A stretch of DNA of 64,000 nt from Enterobacter sp. 638 (GCF_000016325.1 NC_009436.1:2666001-2730000); one strand, 5' to 3'; shown: positions 1 to 11,740, numbered from the stretch's first letter. A program made the numbers and translations. Notes: generated by a model not told the origin, from the sequence alone.

Positions 1-438
1 GGTGATAAAGTTGCCGTCACAGCAGTTACAGCGCGACAATTGCAACAGGCCGCTTTCAACAAAGCGCACCAAAGTCCAGGCTCGGGTCAGCGCAAGCAAC
101 GGGCCTTCTTCAGGCTGCGGACATTGCTCAAGATAAAGTTTGTAAGCTTTGATAACGGCGTCTACGCCAGTGCATAAACCCGTTTTGAGAAGATATTGCC
201 AGGCATTGCAAAACATCGACGCATGGATGTTTTGCTCCCAGGTCATAAACCAGTCGGTTGAAAATGGCAGCATGCCTTTTGGCGGTGGGCTGCCACGTAA
301 TTCTTTGTACAACTTGATAAGGCGACCGCGGCTCAATTGAGTTTCGCTTTCCAGCATTTGCAAGCGGGCACCCAGCGTGATCAGTTCCATTGCCAACTGA
401 ATGTCGCGAGCTTCCTGAACAATGCTTTTTTCGCTCAT
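1..438 (-). CDS. flhC: Flagellar master regulator subunit FlhC (3' part missing at window edge)
   Basis: FlhC pairs with FlhD as FlhD4C2, the transcription activator of class 2 flagellar promoters. The visible 146 codons begin [12 protein letters not shown] and match E. coli FlhC (192 aa) throughout. The window starts inside the zinc-binding region, after the CDGNFIT segment that holds part of the Cys cluster, so about 46 C-terminal residues are lost. The start lies two bases after the flhD stop, so the genes are co-transcribed and probably translationally coupled. The truncation is only the window edge. Confidence 0.97.
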   Translation of the reverse strand, partial: MSEKSIVQEARDIQLAMELITLGARLQMLESETQLSRGRLIKLYKELRGSPPPKGMLPFSTDWFMTWEQNIHASMFCNAWQYLLKTGLCTGVDAVIKAYKLYLEQCPQPEEGPLLALTRAWTLVRFVESGLLQLSRCNCCDGNFIT

Positions 439-440
439 CG

Positions 441-791
441 TTAAGCCCTTTTCTTCCGGGCCACTTCGTCAGTTTGGCTGACTTCAGTGAGGAGACGAGT
501 CGAAAGCAGAATACCGGTATGGATCTGTTGCAGATCGTCAACGCGAGAATCTTGAGTCAGACGCGTAATGGTCTGGTGACTGTCGAAACGGAACTGGCAA
601 ACCAGTTGATTAGTTTCCGCCAGTTTAACCATCTGCGGAAGCGTTAAACCACCCAATGTTGTCGCCATTTCTTCACTAATACCGAGGCGGAACATCGCGG
701 AAGGTTTGTCCTGACTAATCAAACGCTGTGCGAGTAATAAGTATGACAAATTAATGTCATAGACGTGTTTCAACATTTCGGATGTGTGCAT
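441..791 (-). CDS. flhD: Flagellar master regulator subunit FlhD
   Basis: FlhD (116 aa, the family length) forms the dimeric core of the FlhD4C2 activator and directs it to flagellar class 2 promoters. The chosen ATG gives the family N-terminus [18 protein letters not shown] start five codons upstream is possible, but a GGGA motif sits just before the chosen ATG. It is the first gene of flhDC, read leftward. The roughly 270 bases upstream align with the E. coli flhDC leader and contain a CRP site, so cAMP-CRP control and leader-level control are expected. Confidence 0.97.
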   Translation of the reverse strand: MHTSEMLKHVYDINLSYLLLAQRLISQDKPSAMFRLGISEEMATTLGGLTLPQMVKLAETNQLVCQFRFDSHQTITRLTQDSRVDDLQQIHTGILLSTRLLTEVSQTDEVARKKRA

Positions 792-1083
792 TTTTCCCAT
801 CCACAATAACCAACTATAATTTTTATGCGGATAAACCGCATCCCGTGATGTCGCCGGGAAAACCCCCGGTAAAAAAATAAAGTAAAGGCTAAATGCATAG
901 TTGTATTAAGGGTCATGCTGAGTAAAACGCGCAGTGCTGTAAATGTTACATTCTGTTTACACGCTTTATCGATTCTTACAAATAACTAAGATTTTTCCTA
1001 ATTGCGGCAACTCTACTCGTCAGGTTTGAGACATACAATCCAGCCCCGCCAAGAATTTAAAAAAAGTGTGACCTAGATCACAA
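792..1083 (-). promoter_or_regulatory. flhDC promoter and long untranslated leader
   Basis: This gene-free stretch resembles the E. coli flhDC control region in blocks: the segment next to flhD with the CCGGCGACATCACGGG run, the AGGAAAAATCTTAG block, and a distal CRP site. In E. coli the leader is long and is bound by several regulators, including CsrA. Similar control is inferred here. No IS element interrupts it. Confidence 0.7.
1067..1082. promoter_or_regulatory. CRP binding site upstream of flhDC
   Basis: TGTGA-CCTAGA-TCACA has both perfect CRP half-sites with a 6-base spacer. It sits about 280 bases upstream of the flhD start, as expected for the cAMP-CRP-activated flhDC promoter. The plus-strand uspC gene lies more than 500 bases away, so flhDC is the likely target. 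Confidence 0.8.
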
Positions 1084-1584
1084 AAATTAGCCAGATAAAT
1101 CTGCAAATCCATCAGTATGACTTGTTGATTGAATAAAAAACGCTCAAACACCACTCTTTTCTATTCTCTCTGAACGAATAGTCATGCATAAGTATTAACA
1201 ATAAGGATACAAACGGCATGCGGCTGGCTCACTGCCGGTCTGAGCGGACGCAAGATCATTTCTACCTTAGAAACAGAATAATTATTTACCTTAAATACAA
1301 TAAGTTAACTTAAATCACACCGTTATTAATTGCTACCCGTTATCATACATTACCTGTTAATAACAGGTTAAAATTATTAAACAGAGCATTATTTTATTTG
1401 TATGGTTTACGTTAAGTGCTTTATTTACGGCAGCAACCCACGTTATGCCACTATTCGTTTTATAAGAATAATTAATGAATAATTATGATAAGCATCACAC
1501 GAGTGTCGTATTGCCCTCTTGCGAAGTGCGCTAAATCGCGGTAATGGTGATTAATATCGTGGGCTTAACTATAAGGAGTGCGTA
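1084..1584. other. AT-rich intergenic region between flhDC promoter and uspC
   Basis: About 500 bases with no convincing gene on either strand. It holds a perfect 17-base palindrome (1352-1368, arms ACCTGTTA/TAACAGGT around one A), which could be a repressor operator. The uspC promoter should lie near its right end; uspC has an AAGGAG ribosome site just before its ATG. In some E. coli strains this interval carries insertion elements; none is visible here. Confidence 0.5.
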
Positions 1585-2010
1585 ATGAGTTACTCCCATA
1601 TTTTGGTTTCTGTCGCTGTCTCGCCCGAAAGCCATCTCCTCGTTGCACGTGCCGTATCTATTGCTCGTCCCCTCAATGCCCGAGTCAGTTTTATCACCCT
1701 CGCCTCTGAGCCCGAAATGTATAATCAACTGGCCGCACCGATGCTGGAAAACATACGGGGACTCTTGCAGGAAGAGACGCAGCACTTTCTTCAGGAGCTG
1801 GAAGATAAAGCCCATTACCCGGTCGAGCGGACCTTTATTGCGACGGGTGAGCTGAACGAACATATTCTGGATGTGTGTCGCAAACAGAACATCGATCTGG
1901 TGATTTGTGGGAACCACAACCACAGCTTTTTCTCACGCGCGGCGTGCTCTGCAAAGGCAATTGTCAGTTCAAGCCAGGTGGATGTGCTGCTGGTGCCCCT
2001 CGGCAATTGA
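1585..2010 (+). CDS. uspC: Universal stress protein UspC
   Basis: UspC is a small cytoplasmic universal stress protein of the UspA type, linked in E. coli to DNA-damage tolerance, osmotic stress and motility. The 141-aa product keeps family blocks such as SYSHILVSVAV at the start and the CGNHNHSFFSRA segment near residues 109-120. The ATP-binding Gly motif of the other Usp subfamily is not evident. It is flanked by flhDC and otsBA as in E. coli. The start has an AAGGAG site seven bases upstream. A hairpin overlaps the stop. Confidence 0.95.
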   Translation: MSYSHILVSVAVSPESHLLVARAVSIARPLNARVSFITLASEPEMYNQLAAPMLENIRGLLQEETQHFLQELEDKAHYPVERTFIATGELNEHILDVCRKQNIDLVICGNHNHSFFSRAACSAKAIVSSSQVDVLLVPLGN

Positions 2011-2022
2011 TTTACCGAGGGG
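1996..2022 (+). terminator. Hairpin at the uspC/otsA convergent junction
   Basis: Perfect 8-bp arms CCCCTCGG and CCGAGGGG enclose an 11-base loop across the uspC stop codon, just before the otsA stop on the other strand. There is no long T run, so it may act as an mRNA end stabiliser or weak bidirectional terminator. Confidence 0.5.
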
Positions 2023-2028
2023 CCGCGA

Positions 2029-4279
<2,251 letters not shown>

Positions 4280-4328
4280 TCAGTAGCCATGTAAGTATAG
4301 ACAGTGTGACGGGGCTCGCCATTTAGCA

Positions 4329-4359
4329 AACCGCCTACCAGCAAAGCTGGCAAGCGGTT
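4329..4359. terminator. Nested hairpin between araH and otsB
   Basis: Outer arms AACCGC/GCGGTT enclose inner arms CCAGC/GCTGG with a three-base loop. It lies downstream of araH (leftward) and upstream of otsB. There is no T run, so it is more likely a 3'-end protecting hairpin for the araFGH mRNA than a strong intrinsic terminator. Confidence 0.5.
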
Positions 4360-4409
4360 GGGGGGGACGACTAGACTTAAAAGTTGGGTCGTTGGGAGGG
4401 GAAAATCGC

Positions 4410-5393
4410 TTAAACGGTGCGTTTCGCTTTTTGCTTGTAACGGTCGAAAATCACCGCCGCCAGTAGGATCAGGCCGCGTACCACGTACTGAGAGAACGGG
4501 GAGATGTTCAGCAGGTTCATGGCGTTCTCTACCGTGCCGAGGATCAGGATACCCGCCACCACATATGAGATTTTTCCGATGCCGCCTTTGAGCGATACGC
4601 CGCCCAAAACGCAGGCTGAGATGACAATGAGCTCATAACCAATCGACGTCATTGGCTGTCCGCTGGTCATTCGCGAAGCCAAAATAATCCCTGCTGCTGC
4701 TGACACCAGCCCGGAAAGCACAAAGATAATAATCTTCGTGCGCACAACCGGGACACCCGCCAGACGCGCGGCTTCTTCATTACCACCAATCGCCAGCGTG
4801 TTGCGTCCGAAAGTGGTTCTGTTCAGCAAGAAACCGAAAATGATCAGGCACCCCACCGTGAGCCAGATTGGCGCGGGCAGACCCAGCCAGTTGGCATAGC
4901 CCAGCGCAAAAAAGCGCTCGTCTTCAATACCTACCGCTTTACCATCAGAGATGATGTACGCCAGACCACGCACAATCTGCATGGTAGCAAGGGTTGTAAT
5001 CAGGGCGTTGATTTTCAGACGCGCGATAACAAAGCCGTTCACCAGGCCGCTGAGCATACCGAGCAACAGGCCGGCAAAAACGCCGATCCACAGGCTTTCC
5101 GTCATGTTGATGACAACAGCCGTTGTTACGCCAGCGCAGGCAATCACCGAGGCAACGGACAGATCGAAATCACCGGAAGCCAGACAGAAAAGCATGCCGC
5201 AGGCCACCATGCCAGACATGGAAATCGCCAGCCCGAGGCCTTTCATATTGATGAAGCTGGCGAAGTTAGGCACAAATATCGCACAGCCGATAAACAGGAC
5301 GGCAAACACCACCAGCATTCCGTATTGATCCCAAATTCGACCAAGACTAAAAGCCGACTTCTGCGTTTGCGATGTAGTAACAGAGGACATCAT
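4410..5393 (-). CDS. araH: L-arabinose ABC transporter permease AraH
   Basis: AraH is the inner-membrane permease of the high-affinity L-arabinose importer AraFGH. The 327-aa protein has many hydrophobic segments of the BPD_transp_2 type, with family motifs such as SGDFDLSVAS and GGNEEAARLAGV (the cytoplasmic loop that meets the ATPase). It matches E. coli AraH nearly end to end. Two ATG codons are adjacent (MMSSV); both lie within reach of an AGGAG site, so the start is uncertain by one codon. It is the last gene of araFGH. Confidence 0.97.
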   Translation of the reverse strand: MMSSVTTSQTQKSAFSLGRIWDQYGMLVVFAVLFIGCAIFVPNFASFINMKGLGLAISMSGMVACGMLFCLASGDFDLSVASVIACAGVTTAVVINMTESLWIGVFAGLLLGMLSGLVNGFVIARLKINALITTLATMQIVRGLAYIISDGKAVGIEDERFFALGYANWLGLPAPIWLTVGCLIIFGFLLNRTTFGRNTLAIGGNEEAARLAGVPVVRTKIIIFVLSGLVSAAAGIILASRMTSGQPMTSIGYELIVISACVLGGVSLKGGIGKISYVVAGILILGTVENAMNLLNISPFSQYVVRGLILLAAVIFDRYKQKAKRTV

Positions 5394-5404
5394 TAACTCC
5401 TTAC

Positions 5405-6919
5405 TCAGGCGACAGCCTGGCTGACTTTAGGCATGGCGAGGCTCAACGCCTGTTGTTCATTCGCCTGTTCATGGTGTAACTCGCCGGCGATATCGCCTTC
5501 GCGCATCACGATGATGCGGTCTGCAACGCCAAGCACTTCGGGAAGATCGCTGGAAGCAAACAGCACTGCCACGCCGCGTTTTGCCAGTTCATAGATGACG
5601 TTATAGATCTCGTGCTTGGCCCCAACGTCGATGCCGCGGGTCGGTTCATCGAGCAAAATGACCTTCATCTCTTCTGACAGCCAGCGGCCCAGAATCGCCT
5701 TCTGCTGGTTGCCACCGGAGAGGTTCATGATCAACTGTTCAGCGCCCGGTGTTTTGATATTCAGCGAACGAATATGATGATCCGCATTGCTGGATTCCCA
5801 GCCGTCATTAATCAGGCAGCCCGCACGGATAAACTTGCGCCGCGCTGAAATATTAATGTTGTCGCGAACCGAGTGAACCGGAATGATGCCGTCGGCTTTA
5901 CGGTCTTCTGGACACAGCATCATGCCCGCGCGAATCGCGTGCGCGGGTTTTTGGATATTTACCGGCTGGCCGTCGATGTAGACCTGGCCTTCCGTGATGC
6001 GCGTCCCGCCAAACAGCCCTTTCATTAATTCACTGCGTCCAGCGCCCACCAGACCGAACAGGCCGACAATTTCGCCGCTGCGCACCGTCAGGCTGATTGG
6101 CGTTCTTACGCCAGGTGCTTTCACATTCTCAAGGCGCAAACGCTCGGTGCCGTACGGCCGCGGTTGCCAGTGATAGATATCGCCCAACTCGCGGCCGACC
6201 ATCGCCTGCACCAGCTGATCATGATTGACCTGCTGCATGTCGGTGAAGGTACGCACATAGCGACCATCCTTGAAAACGGTAATCGCGTCACTCAGGGCAA
6301 AAATCTCTTCCATACGGTGTGAAACGTATAAAATGATGCGCCCTTCTTTGCGCAGTTCGCGAATGACGCGGAACAGATTTTCGATTTCACGCGCGGAGAG
6401 TGAACTTGTTGGCTCATCAAAGGCGATAATTTTCGCGTTTCTCGCCAGCGCCTTGGCAATCTCCACCATCTGCCACTGACCGATAGACAGGTATTTCAAA
6501 GGGATTTGCGGATCAATATCCAGGCCCAGATGTTTTAGCTGCAGCCCGGCTTCATAATTGAGTAATGAGCGATTAACGAAACCGCCTTTGTGCGGGAGTT
6601 GCCCCAGATAAATGTTTTCCGCCACCGTCATCTCAGGGACCAGATGCAGTTCCTGATAAATAATAGCGACCCCGGCATTCAGCGCAGCGGTGGTATCCGC
6701 AAACGCCATCTCTTCACCGCGAATGGCGATGGTTCCTGTGCTAGGGGAATAGTTTCCGCTGAGGATTTTTAACAGCGTGGATTTTCCCGCGCCGTTCTCG
6801 CCCATCAGGGCATGAACCTGACCCGGATAGCAGTCAAAGCTGATATCGGTCAGCGCATTAACACCGGGAAACGTTTTACCGATGCCGCGGAAAGAGAGAT
6901 ACGGGTCAGACTGTTGCAT
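5405..6919 (-). CDS. araG: L-arabinose ABC transporter ATP-binding protein AraG
   Basis: AraG powers L-arabinose import. The 504-aa protein has two fused nucleotide-binding domains, typical of monosaccharide importers. The first half has Walker [10 protein letters not shown] (near residue 40), signature LSIGQWQ and Walker [10 protein letters not shown]. The second half has a degenerate Walker A (GLVGAGRSE), signature LSGGNQQ and Walker B VILLDEPT. It lies 11 bases before araH and 65 bases after araF. Confidence 0.97.
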   Translation of the reverse strand: MQQSDPYLSFRGIGKTFPGVNALTDISFDCYPGQVHALMGENGAGKSTLLKILSGNYSPSTGTIAIRGEEMAFADTTAALNAGVAIIYQELHLVPEMTVAENIYLGQLPHKGGFVNRSLLNYEAGLQLKHLGLDIDPQIPLKYLSIGQWQMVEIAKALARNAKIIAFDEPTSSLSAREIENLFRVIRELRKEGRIILYVSHRMEEIFALSDAITVFKDGRYVRTFTDMQQVNHDQLVQAMVGRELGDIYHWQPRPYGTERLRLENVKAPGVRTPISLTVRSGEIVGLFGLVGAGRSELMKGLFGGTRITEGQVYIDGQPVNIQKPAHAIRAGMMLCPEDRKADGIIPVHSVRDNINISARRKFIRAGCLINDGWESSNADHHIRSLNIKTPGAEQLIMNLSGGNQQKAILGRWLSEEMKVILLDEPTRGIDVGAKHEIYNVIYELAKRGVAVLFASSDLPEVLGVADRIIVMREGDIAGELHHEQANEQQALSLAMPKVSQAVA

Positions 6920-6951
6920 AACGTCTCCGTGATTCCAGTAGTGTACGGCTG

Positions 6952-6970
6952 GCCCCTCGTAATGAGGGGC
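6952..6970 (-). promoter_or_regulatory. araF-araG intercistronic hairpin
   Basis: A perfect 7-bp stem GCCCCTC/GAGGGGC with a 5-base loop sits right after araF. Such hairpins downstream of binding-protein genes commonly protect the upstream mRNA, so that more binding protein is made than membrane parts. That role is inferred. Confidence 0.55.
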
Positions 6971-6984
6971 ACAATCACAACGAA

Positions 6985-7974
6985 TTACTTACCGCCCAGT
7001 CCTTTTTTGGCGAGTTCCTCTTTGAAGTTGTCACGGGTGATCAGCACCACGTCAGTGACCTCCGTAAACTTCGGTGGCTCAGCGTCTTTGGTCACCCAGT
7101 TGTAGAGCATTTCGCTGGATTTATAGCCGTGGACATCCGGGCTTGGCAGCAAGGAGCCATAGAAGCCGGTCGCCTGTGCTTTTGACAGCTCGCTCACCGC
7201 ATCAACACCGTTAATGCCTACACCAATCACATCAGCAGCTTTAAAGCCCTGTCCTTCCGTTGCGCGCACGCCGCCCAGCACGGTGTTGTCGTTCATGCCC
7301 AGCACCAGCCAGTGTTTCACTTCAGGATGCTGAACCAGCATGGAGTTAGCGGCATCAAATGCGCCTGGGATATCGTTCGATTTCGTCGGCACTTTATAGA
7401 TTTGCGCTACCGGGAAACCTGCGGCTTTCAGTGCATCCATAGAGCCCGTTGTGCGGCGACGAGCGGTGTCCAGCTCATCGGCCGTAATCGCCATCACGGC
7501 GGTTTCTTTCACGTCCCAGCCGCGTTTCTGCATCTCTTTATAAAGTTCCTGGCCCTGACGTTCCCCGATTTTGGTGGCCGCCATCATCACCAGTGGAACG
7601 GTATCCATCGGTTTGCCTTTTGCGGTAACAAACTGATCGTCAACCGCGATGACTTTCATCCCGTAACCCTTCGCTTTTGCCACAATGGCCGAGCCGAGTT
7701 TTGGGTCTGGCGTACAAATCACGAAACCTTTCGCGCCGCTGGCCGCCAGGCTATCAATCGCATTCAACGTTTTTTCGCCATCGGGAACGGCGATTTTAAT
7801 GACTTCAAAGCCCAGATCTTTCCCAGCTTTATCGGCGAATTTCCACTCAGTCTGGAACCAGGGTTCTTCTGGCTGTTTAACCAAAAAACCGAGTTTTAAA
7901 TTCTCTGCCATAGCGGATTGTGACATAACGGCAGCCAGACCGATGGCCGCGAGCGTTTTAGTAAATTTGTGCAT
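6985..7974 (-). CDS. araF: L-arabinose-binding periplasmic protein AraF
   Basis: AraF captures L-arabinose in the periplasm and delivers it to AraGH. The 329-aa protein (E. coli length) begins with a signal peptide, positive MHKFTK followed by a hydrophobic stretch and SAMA cleavage before ENLKLGF. The rest is a type I periplasmic sugar-binding fold. It is the first gene of the operon; upstream are AraC-like half-sites and a CRP-like site, consistent with arabinose induction. Confidence 0.97.
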   Translation of the reverse strand: MHKFTKTLAAIGLAAVMSQSAMAENLKLGFLVKQPEEPWFQTEWKFADKAGKDLGFEVIKIAVPDGEKTLNAIDSLAASGAKGFVICTPDPKLGSAIVAKAKGYGMKVIAVDDQFVTAKGKPMDTVPLVMMAATKIGERQGQELYKEMQKRGWDVKETAVMAITADELDTARRRTTGSMDALKAAGFPVAQIYKVPTKSNDIPGAFDAANSMLVQHPEVKHWLVLGMNDNTVLGGVRATEGQGFKAADVIGVGINGVDAVSELSKAQATGFYGSLLPSPDVHGYKSSEMLYNWVTKDAEPPKFTEVTDVVLITRDNFKEELAKKGLGGK

Positions 7975-8117
7975 GGTTATCTCCAGCTTTAGCGTTCTTT
8001 TATGTAGGGAACAAAGACGTACTTTTTATTTAATCGGACTTAAAACAAGGCATTAGAGAAAACCTGTTATAAGTGCTAGTGCTGAAGATAGTTTTAGCGG
8101 GAAATTAATCATCCATA

Positions 8118-8133
8118 AGAGAGCGCCATCACA
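8118..8133. promoter_or_regulatory. Probable CRP site of araFGH
   Basis: AGAGA-GCGCCA-TCACA has one perfect and one weak CRP half-site, about 150 bases upstream of araF. A TCCATAAG block, the conserved end of AraC half-sites, overlaps just to its left (8112-8119). The assignment rests on pattern and position only. Confidence 0.45.
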
Positions 8134-8219
8134 CCGCAGAATTACAGTAATTGCGTGCATAGATTCAGCGAGAAATGACATAAAAATGACGGGTTTTGTC
8201 GGACAAATGAGAATGGGTT

Positions 8220-8236
8220 AAGCAAGATTATCCATA
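8220..8236. promoter_or_regulatory. AraC half-site upstream of araF
   Basis: AAGC-N7-TCCATA differs at one base from the AraC consensus TAGC-N7-TCCATA. It is about 250 bases upstream of araF, and a second TCCATAAG block occurs 119 bases closer. Arabinose-dependent AraC activation of araFGH is known in E. coli; use of these exact sites is inferred. Confidence 0.55.
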
Positions 8237-8289
8237 AGGTCAGCTAAGAAGTCCCTGTAAGCCGAACGCCATAGCGCCCGGCTCAGAAA

Positions 8290-8847
8290 TTACCAGGTGT
8301 AATAAATGTGATCGGCGTGATCGCGAACCGGCGTTTCATCATCCAGTAAACGTGCCGCGAGCGTTAGGGCAAAATCGAACGCATGTCCAAGACCTTTTCC
8401 GCTCAGCAGGTTTTGATCCTCAACAACGGGCGCATCGATATATTCGCCATCGGTTACGGATTGCCATAAATCGCCAGAGCAGACATAGCGCCGTCCCTTG
8501 AGCAGCCCATTCCCGCCTAATACACGCGCCGCTGCAGAACAAATGGGGCATATTAATTTGCCTGCTTCATCATGCATGGATATAAAACGGATAACGTCCT
8601 GACTGGCAGCCAGATTCACACTGCCCTGTGGCCCGCCAGGCAATACCACAGCATCGTACAGCGTATCCATCCGCTCCCGTAGCGTGCTGTCAGCCACCAT
8701 TGGAATATCATGGTAACTCACCACCGCTCGCGACTCGGCACAGGCCAGCATTTCAACGTCAATGTGCATGCGTCGCAGAATATCAATAGTGATAATTGCT
8801 TCTGCTTCTTCGAATCCTGGTGCTAACAACACCGCGACTTTCGCCAT
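8290..8847 (-). CDS. DJ-1/PfpI family protein
   Basis: A 185-aa cytoplasmic protein of the DJ-1/ThiJ/PfpI superfamily, which includes YajL and other glyoxalase/deglycase-type or chaperone-like proteins. Visible features are the conserved acid in GFEEAEAI (Glu16) and the nucleophile elbow CPICSAA with Cys103. The ICSAA context resembles YajL more than the PfpI proteases. A monocistronic leftward gene between araF and ftnB, it is absent from this position in E. coli K-12. Its substrate cannot be inferred from sequence. Confidence 0.85.
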   Translation of the reverse strand: MAKVAVLLAPGFEEAEAIITIDILRRMHIDVEMLACAESRAVVSYHDIPMVADSTLRERMDTLYDAVVLPGGPQGSVNLAASQDVIRFISMHDEAGKLICPICSAAARVLGGNGLLKGRRYVCSGDLWQSVTDGEYIDAPVVEDQNLLSGKGLGHAFDFALTLAARLLDDETPVRDHADHIYYTW

Positions 8848-9284
8848 AGAGCCTCCATTTTTGAAATAATTTAAAACAGCGTTTCATCCTCATGGAAAGT
8901 GCAAAATCAAAAATACGTCTGGATCACAGTTTTGAGTATTTTAGTTAAAGTGATCTATCTCAAAATAGGCCCTCTAGCGAGAATAATAATGTCATGATAT
9001 TTATGACACCGAAGAGAATAAACCCTCTAACAAGCTGTAATTTATGAGCAATATAATATTTTTTCTTCCCGAGAAATATGAATAGAGCTTACCCCTAATG
9101 CGTGACTAAATAATAAGAAATGTCATTGTTCGTAAATCCAACCGATTAAGCATTTTCTTAGAGCTGCGATAACGCTATGCTGATTTTAGTTAGTAAAGAA
9201 AGTGAACAGTCGATCACATTCAGGACATGCTGAACAGCTCTATTCTTGTATCAATGATCGGGTTCCAGAAATAAGGATATTATT
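8848..9284. other. Intergenic region with divergent promoters of the DJ-1-like gene and ftnB
   Basis: About 440 AT-rich bases without a gene. A spaced inverted repeat TTTTGAG...CTCAAAA (about 8931-8966) could be a regulator site for the leftward gene. The ftnB ribosome site AAGGAT lies before its ATG. No Fur box was recognised. Confidence 0.4.
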
Positions 9285-9788
9285 ATGACGACACCAGGAA
9301 TGATTCAGAAACTCAACGCCCAGATGAATCTTGAGTTCAACACCTCAAACCTTTATCTCCATTTAAGCGACTGGTGCGCCGAGCACAGTCTCAACGGTAC
9401 AGCCACTTTCCTGCGCAACCAGGCGCAAAGCAACATTACGCAAATGATGCGTGTCTTCGACTTTATGAAAAGTGCCGGGGGTAATCCCGTGGTAAAAGCA
9501 CTGAATATGACTGATGGCTCATATTCTTCTCTGGAAGAGCTGTTCCAAAAGACGCTCGACGATTATGAAACACGTTTTACCACACTGAACAAACTCGCCG
9601 ATGAAGCAGAATTCCTCCAGGACAGCGCGACGCTAGATTTTCTACATGATATGGAAAAAGACCAGCAGCACGACGGTGTATTGCTGAAAACCATTCTTGA
9701 TGAAGTGCGTAGCGCGAAATGTGCAGGACTTTGTGCTGAGCAAACCGATCAACATTTACTGAATTTGGTCAATTGCCAGCGTCATTAA
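9285..9788 (+). CDS. ftnB: Ferritin-like protein FtnB
   Basis: A 167-aa four-helix ferritin-like protein matching E. coli FtnB in length and pattern. Glu17 of the ferroxidase centre is kept, but the residues matching FtnA Glu50 and His53 are replaced in the run AQSNITQMM (Asn and Gln). This substitution is normal for FtnB and argues against ordinary ferroxidase-driven iron storage. In Salmonella, FtnB is linked to iron supply for Fe-S repair and oxidative-stress survival. A strong hairpin follows the gene. Confidence 0.93.
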   Translation: MTTPGMIQKLNAQMNLEFNTSNLYLHLSDWCAEHSLNGTATFLRNQAQSNITQMMRVFDFMKSAGGNPVVKALNMTDGSYSSLEELFQKTLDDYETRFTTLNKLADEAEFLQDSATLDFLHDMEKDQQHDGVLLKTILDEVRSAKCAGLCAEQTDQHLLNLVNCQRH

Positions 9789-9791
9789 TGA

Positions 9792-9824
9792 TGTGGTCTG
9801 TGGCCGACTAGTCCATAGACCACA
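9792..9824 (+). terminator. Hairpin after ftnB
   Basis: Arms TGTGGTCTGTGG and CCATAGACCACA pair over 12 bp, with one G-T wobble, around a 9-base loop immediately after the ftnB stop. There is no T run. Probable transcription end or 3' stabiliser. Confidence 0.55.
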
Positions 9825-9957
9825 CGTTAATTGTTAATCATTCGTTACCAACTCATTGCTTTTATTGAATTTATACAAATCTGATCTGGCTCCCAGCCAA
9901 TACCCATACAAAGTGAAATGATTTAGCTAATTTCATTGTTATTGACGAGGGAGCTTC

Positions 9958-11301
9958 ATGATCACCATCGAGTTTATAGTCATCATTCTTTGCCTGCTGG
10001 TTGGAACACGGTTTGGCGGCATGGGGCTTGGGCTGATAAGCGGCATCGGCCTGTTCATTTTAACCTTTATCTTTGGACTCCAACCCGGCAAACCACCTGT
10101 TGACGTGATGCTCACGATTTTGGCAGTGATCGGCTGCGCGGCAACGTTACAAACTGCTGGCGGGCTGAACGTGATGATGCAGTTTGCCGAACGCCTGTTA
10201 AGACGACATCCGCAGCACATTACCCTCCTCGCCCCCTTCACCACCTGGATGCTGACTTTCCTGTGCGGAACAGGACACGTGGTCTACACCATGTTTCCAA
10301 TTATCGCTGATATCGCGCTTAAAAAAGGGATTCGCCCGGAACGTCCTATGGCCGTCGCGTCTATCGCTTCACAGATGGCGATAACCGCCTCGCCCGTTTC
10401 CGTTGCCGTGGTGTCGTTGGTTTCCATCATTGGTGCCCAGCACGGGATTGGGCAGGCGTGGGGGATTCTCGAGATCCTGGCCATTTCGGTTCCCGCCTCG
10501 CTTTTCGGGGTGATGATCGCCGCACTCTGGAGCCTACGTCGCGGGAAAGATCTGGCGGATGACGTGGAGTTTCAGGAAAAGATTAAAGATCCCAAACAGC
10601 GCGAGTTTATCTTCGGCAGTACTGAAACATTAATGAATCAACGATTCCCTAAAGAATCTTACTGGTCCACGTGGATTTTCTTCGCGGGGATAGCCGTCGT
10701 GGTTCTGCTGGGTGCGCTTCCAGACTTGCGCCCCGCTTTTGAAATCAAAGGGAAAATGACCGCATTGTCGATGAATCTGGTGATTCAAATGATGATGCTG
10801 ATTGCTGGGGCCGTCATGCTGATGGTGTGTAAGGTCAAAGCCTCTGCCATCTCAAACGGTGCGGTGTTTAAAGCCGGTATGGTGGCGATTTTCTCGGTAT
10901 TTGGCGTTGCCTGGATGAGTGATACGTTTTTCCAGGCCCACCTCGACGAGCTGAAAATGGCGCTGGAAGGGGTGGTAAAAAGCCATCCGTGGACCTATGC
11001 CATCGTGCTGTTTTTGGTTTCTAAGCTGGTGAACAGCCAGGCTGCCGCGTTGACAGCGGTCGCGCCGATGGGGTTGATGCTAGGCATCGAACCCAAAATG
11101 CTGATTGCCTTCTTCCCCGCATCGTACGGCTACTTTGTCCTACCAACTTACCCGAGTGATTTGGCATGTATCGGCTTTGACCGGTCCGGAACCACGCGCA
11201 TCGGTAAATTTATCATCAACCACAGCTTTATTTTACCGGGCCTGATCGGCGTCAGTTGTGCCTGTGCAGCAAGCTATCTACTGGTACAAACCTTCTTTTA
11301 A
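9958..11301 (+). CDS. DcuA/DcuB-family C4-dicarboxylate transporter
   Basis: A 447-aa inner-membrane carrier with about ten or more hydrophobic segments. Blocks shared with DcuB include LQPGKPPVDVML, LCGTGHVVYT, SPVSVAVVSLV, LVSKLVNSQAAALTAV, LPTYPSDLA and FDRSGTTRIGKFIINHSFILPG. The family exchanges fumarate, malate, aspartate and succinate, mostly in anaerobic respiration. This copy has no fumarase or fumarate reductase gene beside it and lies between ftnB and yecJ, where K-12 has no transporter, so it is a paralogue of uncertain substrate. It has a GAGGGAG ribosome site and a terminator-like hairpin after the stop. Confidence 0.9.
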   Translation: MITIEFIVIILCLLVGTRFGGMGLGLISGIGLFILTFIFGLQPGKPPVDVMLTILAVIGCAATLQTAGGLNVMMQFAERLLRRHPQHITLLAPFTTWMLTFLCGTGHVVYTMFPIIADIALKKGIRPERPMAVASIASQMAITASPVSVAVVSLVSIIGAQHGIGQAWGILEILAISVPASLFGVMIAALWSLRRGKDLADDVEFQEKIKDPKQREFIFGSTETLMNQRFPKESYWSTWIFFAGIAVVVLLGALPDLRPAFEIKGKMTALSMNLVIQMMMLIAGAVMLMVCKVKASAISNGAVFKAGMVAIFSVFGVAWMSDTFFQAHLDELKMALEGVVKSHPWTYAIVLFLVSKLVNSQAAALTAVAPMGLMLGIEPKMLIAFFPASYGYFVLPTYPSDLACIGFDRSGTTRIGKFIINHSFILPGLIGVSCACAASYLLVQTFF

Positions 11302-11310
11302 CCTGCCAAT

Positions 11311-11333
11311 AGGGCGACGTTCTCCGTCGCCCT
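11311..11333 (+). terminator. Probable terminator of the dcu-like gene
   Basis: A 9-bp stem AGGGCGACG/CGTCGCCCT with a 5-base loop lies 10 bases after the stop, followed shortly by a TTTTTAT run. Confidence 0.7.
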
Positions 11334-11381
11334 CTGCGATTTTTATCAAAAACCTTTCTAATTTCAAAACATCGGTTTATT

Positions 11382-11633
11382 TTAGTGCGACTCACCCTGC
11401 GGTGTGAATTTGAGTTCGATTAACGCGATAGCTTTTTGGATTGCGCGAAGCGTAACCGGATCCGCTGCAGCAGGATGGCTGGTGAAATCGATGTTTTTCA
11501 GTTGGGTGGACATTTTTTCACGCACTTCGATTGGTGCGATAATGTCTAATACATCAAGGATTTGTTTGATAACCAACTGGCACGCGACGACGTCAGATAC
11601 CAGTTCCTGATCGGCGCTCAGATTTTGAGACAT
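11382..11633 (-). CDS. yecJ: DUF2766 family protein YecJ
   Basis: An 83-aa cytoplasmic protein of unknown function matching E. coli YecJ in size, neighbourhood and sequence style. The chosen ATG gives [16 protein letters not shown] and is preceded by an AAGGAG site. A longer reading frame extends upstream into the terminator and azuC and is not credible. No catalytic or binding motif is visible. Confidence 0.88.
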   Translation of the reverse strand: MSQNLSADQELVSDVVACQLVIKQILDVLDIIAPIEVREKMSTQLKNIDFTSHPAAADPVTLRAIQKAIALIELKFTPQGESH

Positions 11634-11711
11634 AGGCTGCTCCTTTAATAAAGAGCGCCATAGTAGCAAAACGCCAGCCCTTTCATCTTCCCTCTCGTCG
11701 ATCGCAGACAT

Positions 11712-11739
11712 AAAAAAACCTGCCGAAGCAGGTTTTTTC
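11712..11739. terminator. Terminator of azuCR, probably bidirectional
   Basis: AACCTGC/GCAGGTT stem with a CGAA loop, flanked by A and T runs on both sides. It lies just after the azuC stop on the minus strand and forms the 3' end of the AzuCR RNA. Confidence 0.85.
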
Positions 11740-11740
11740 A

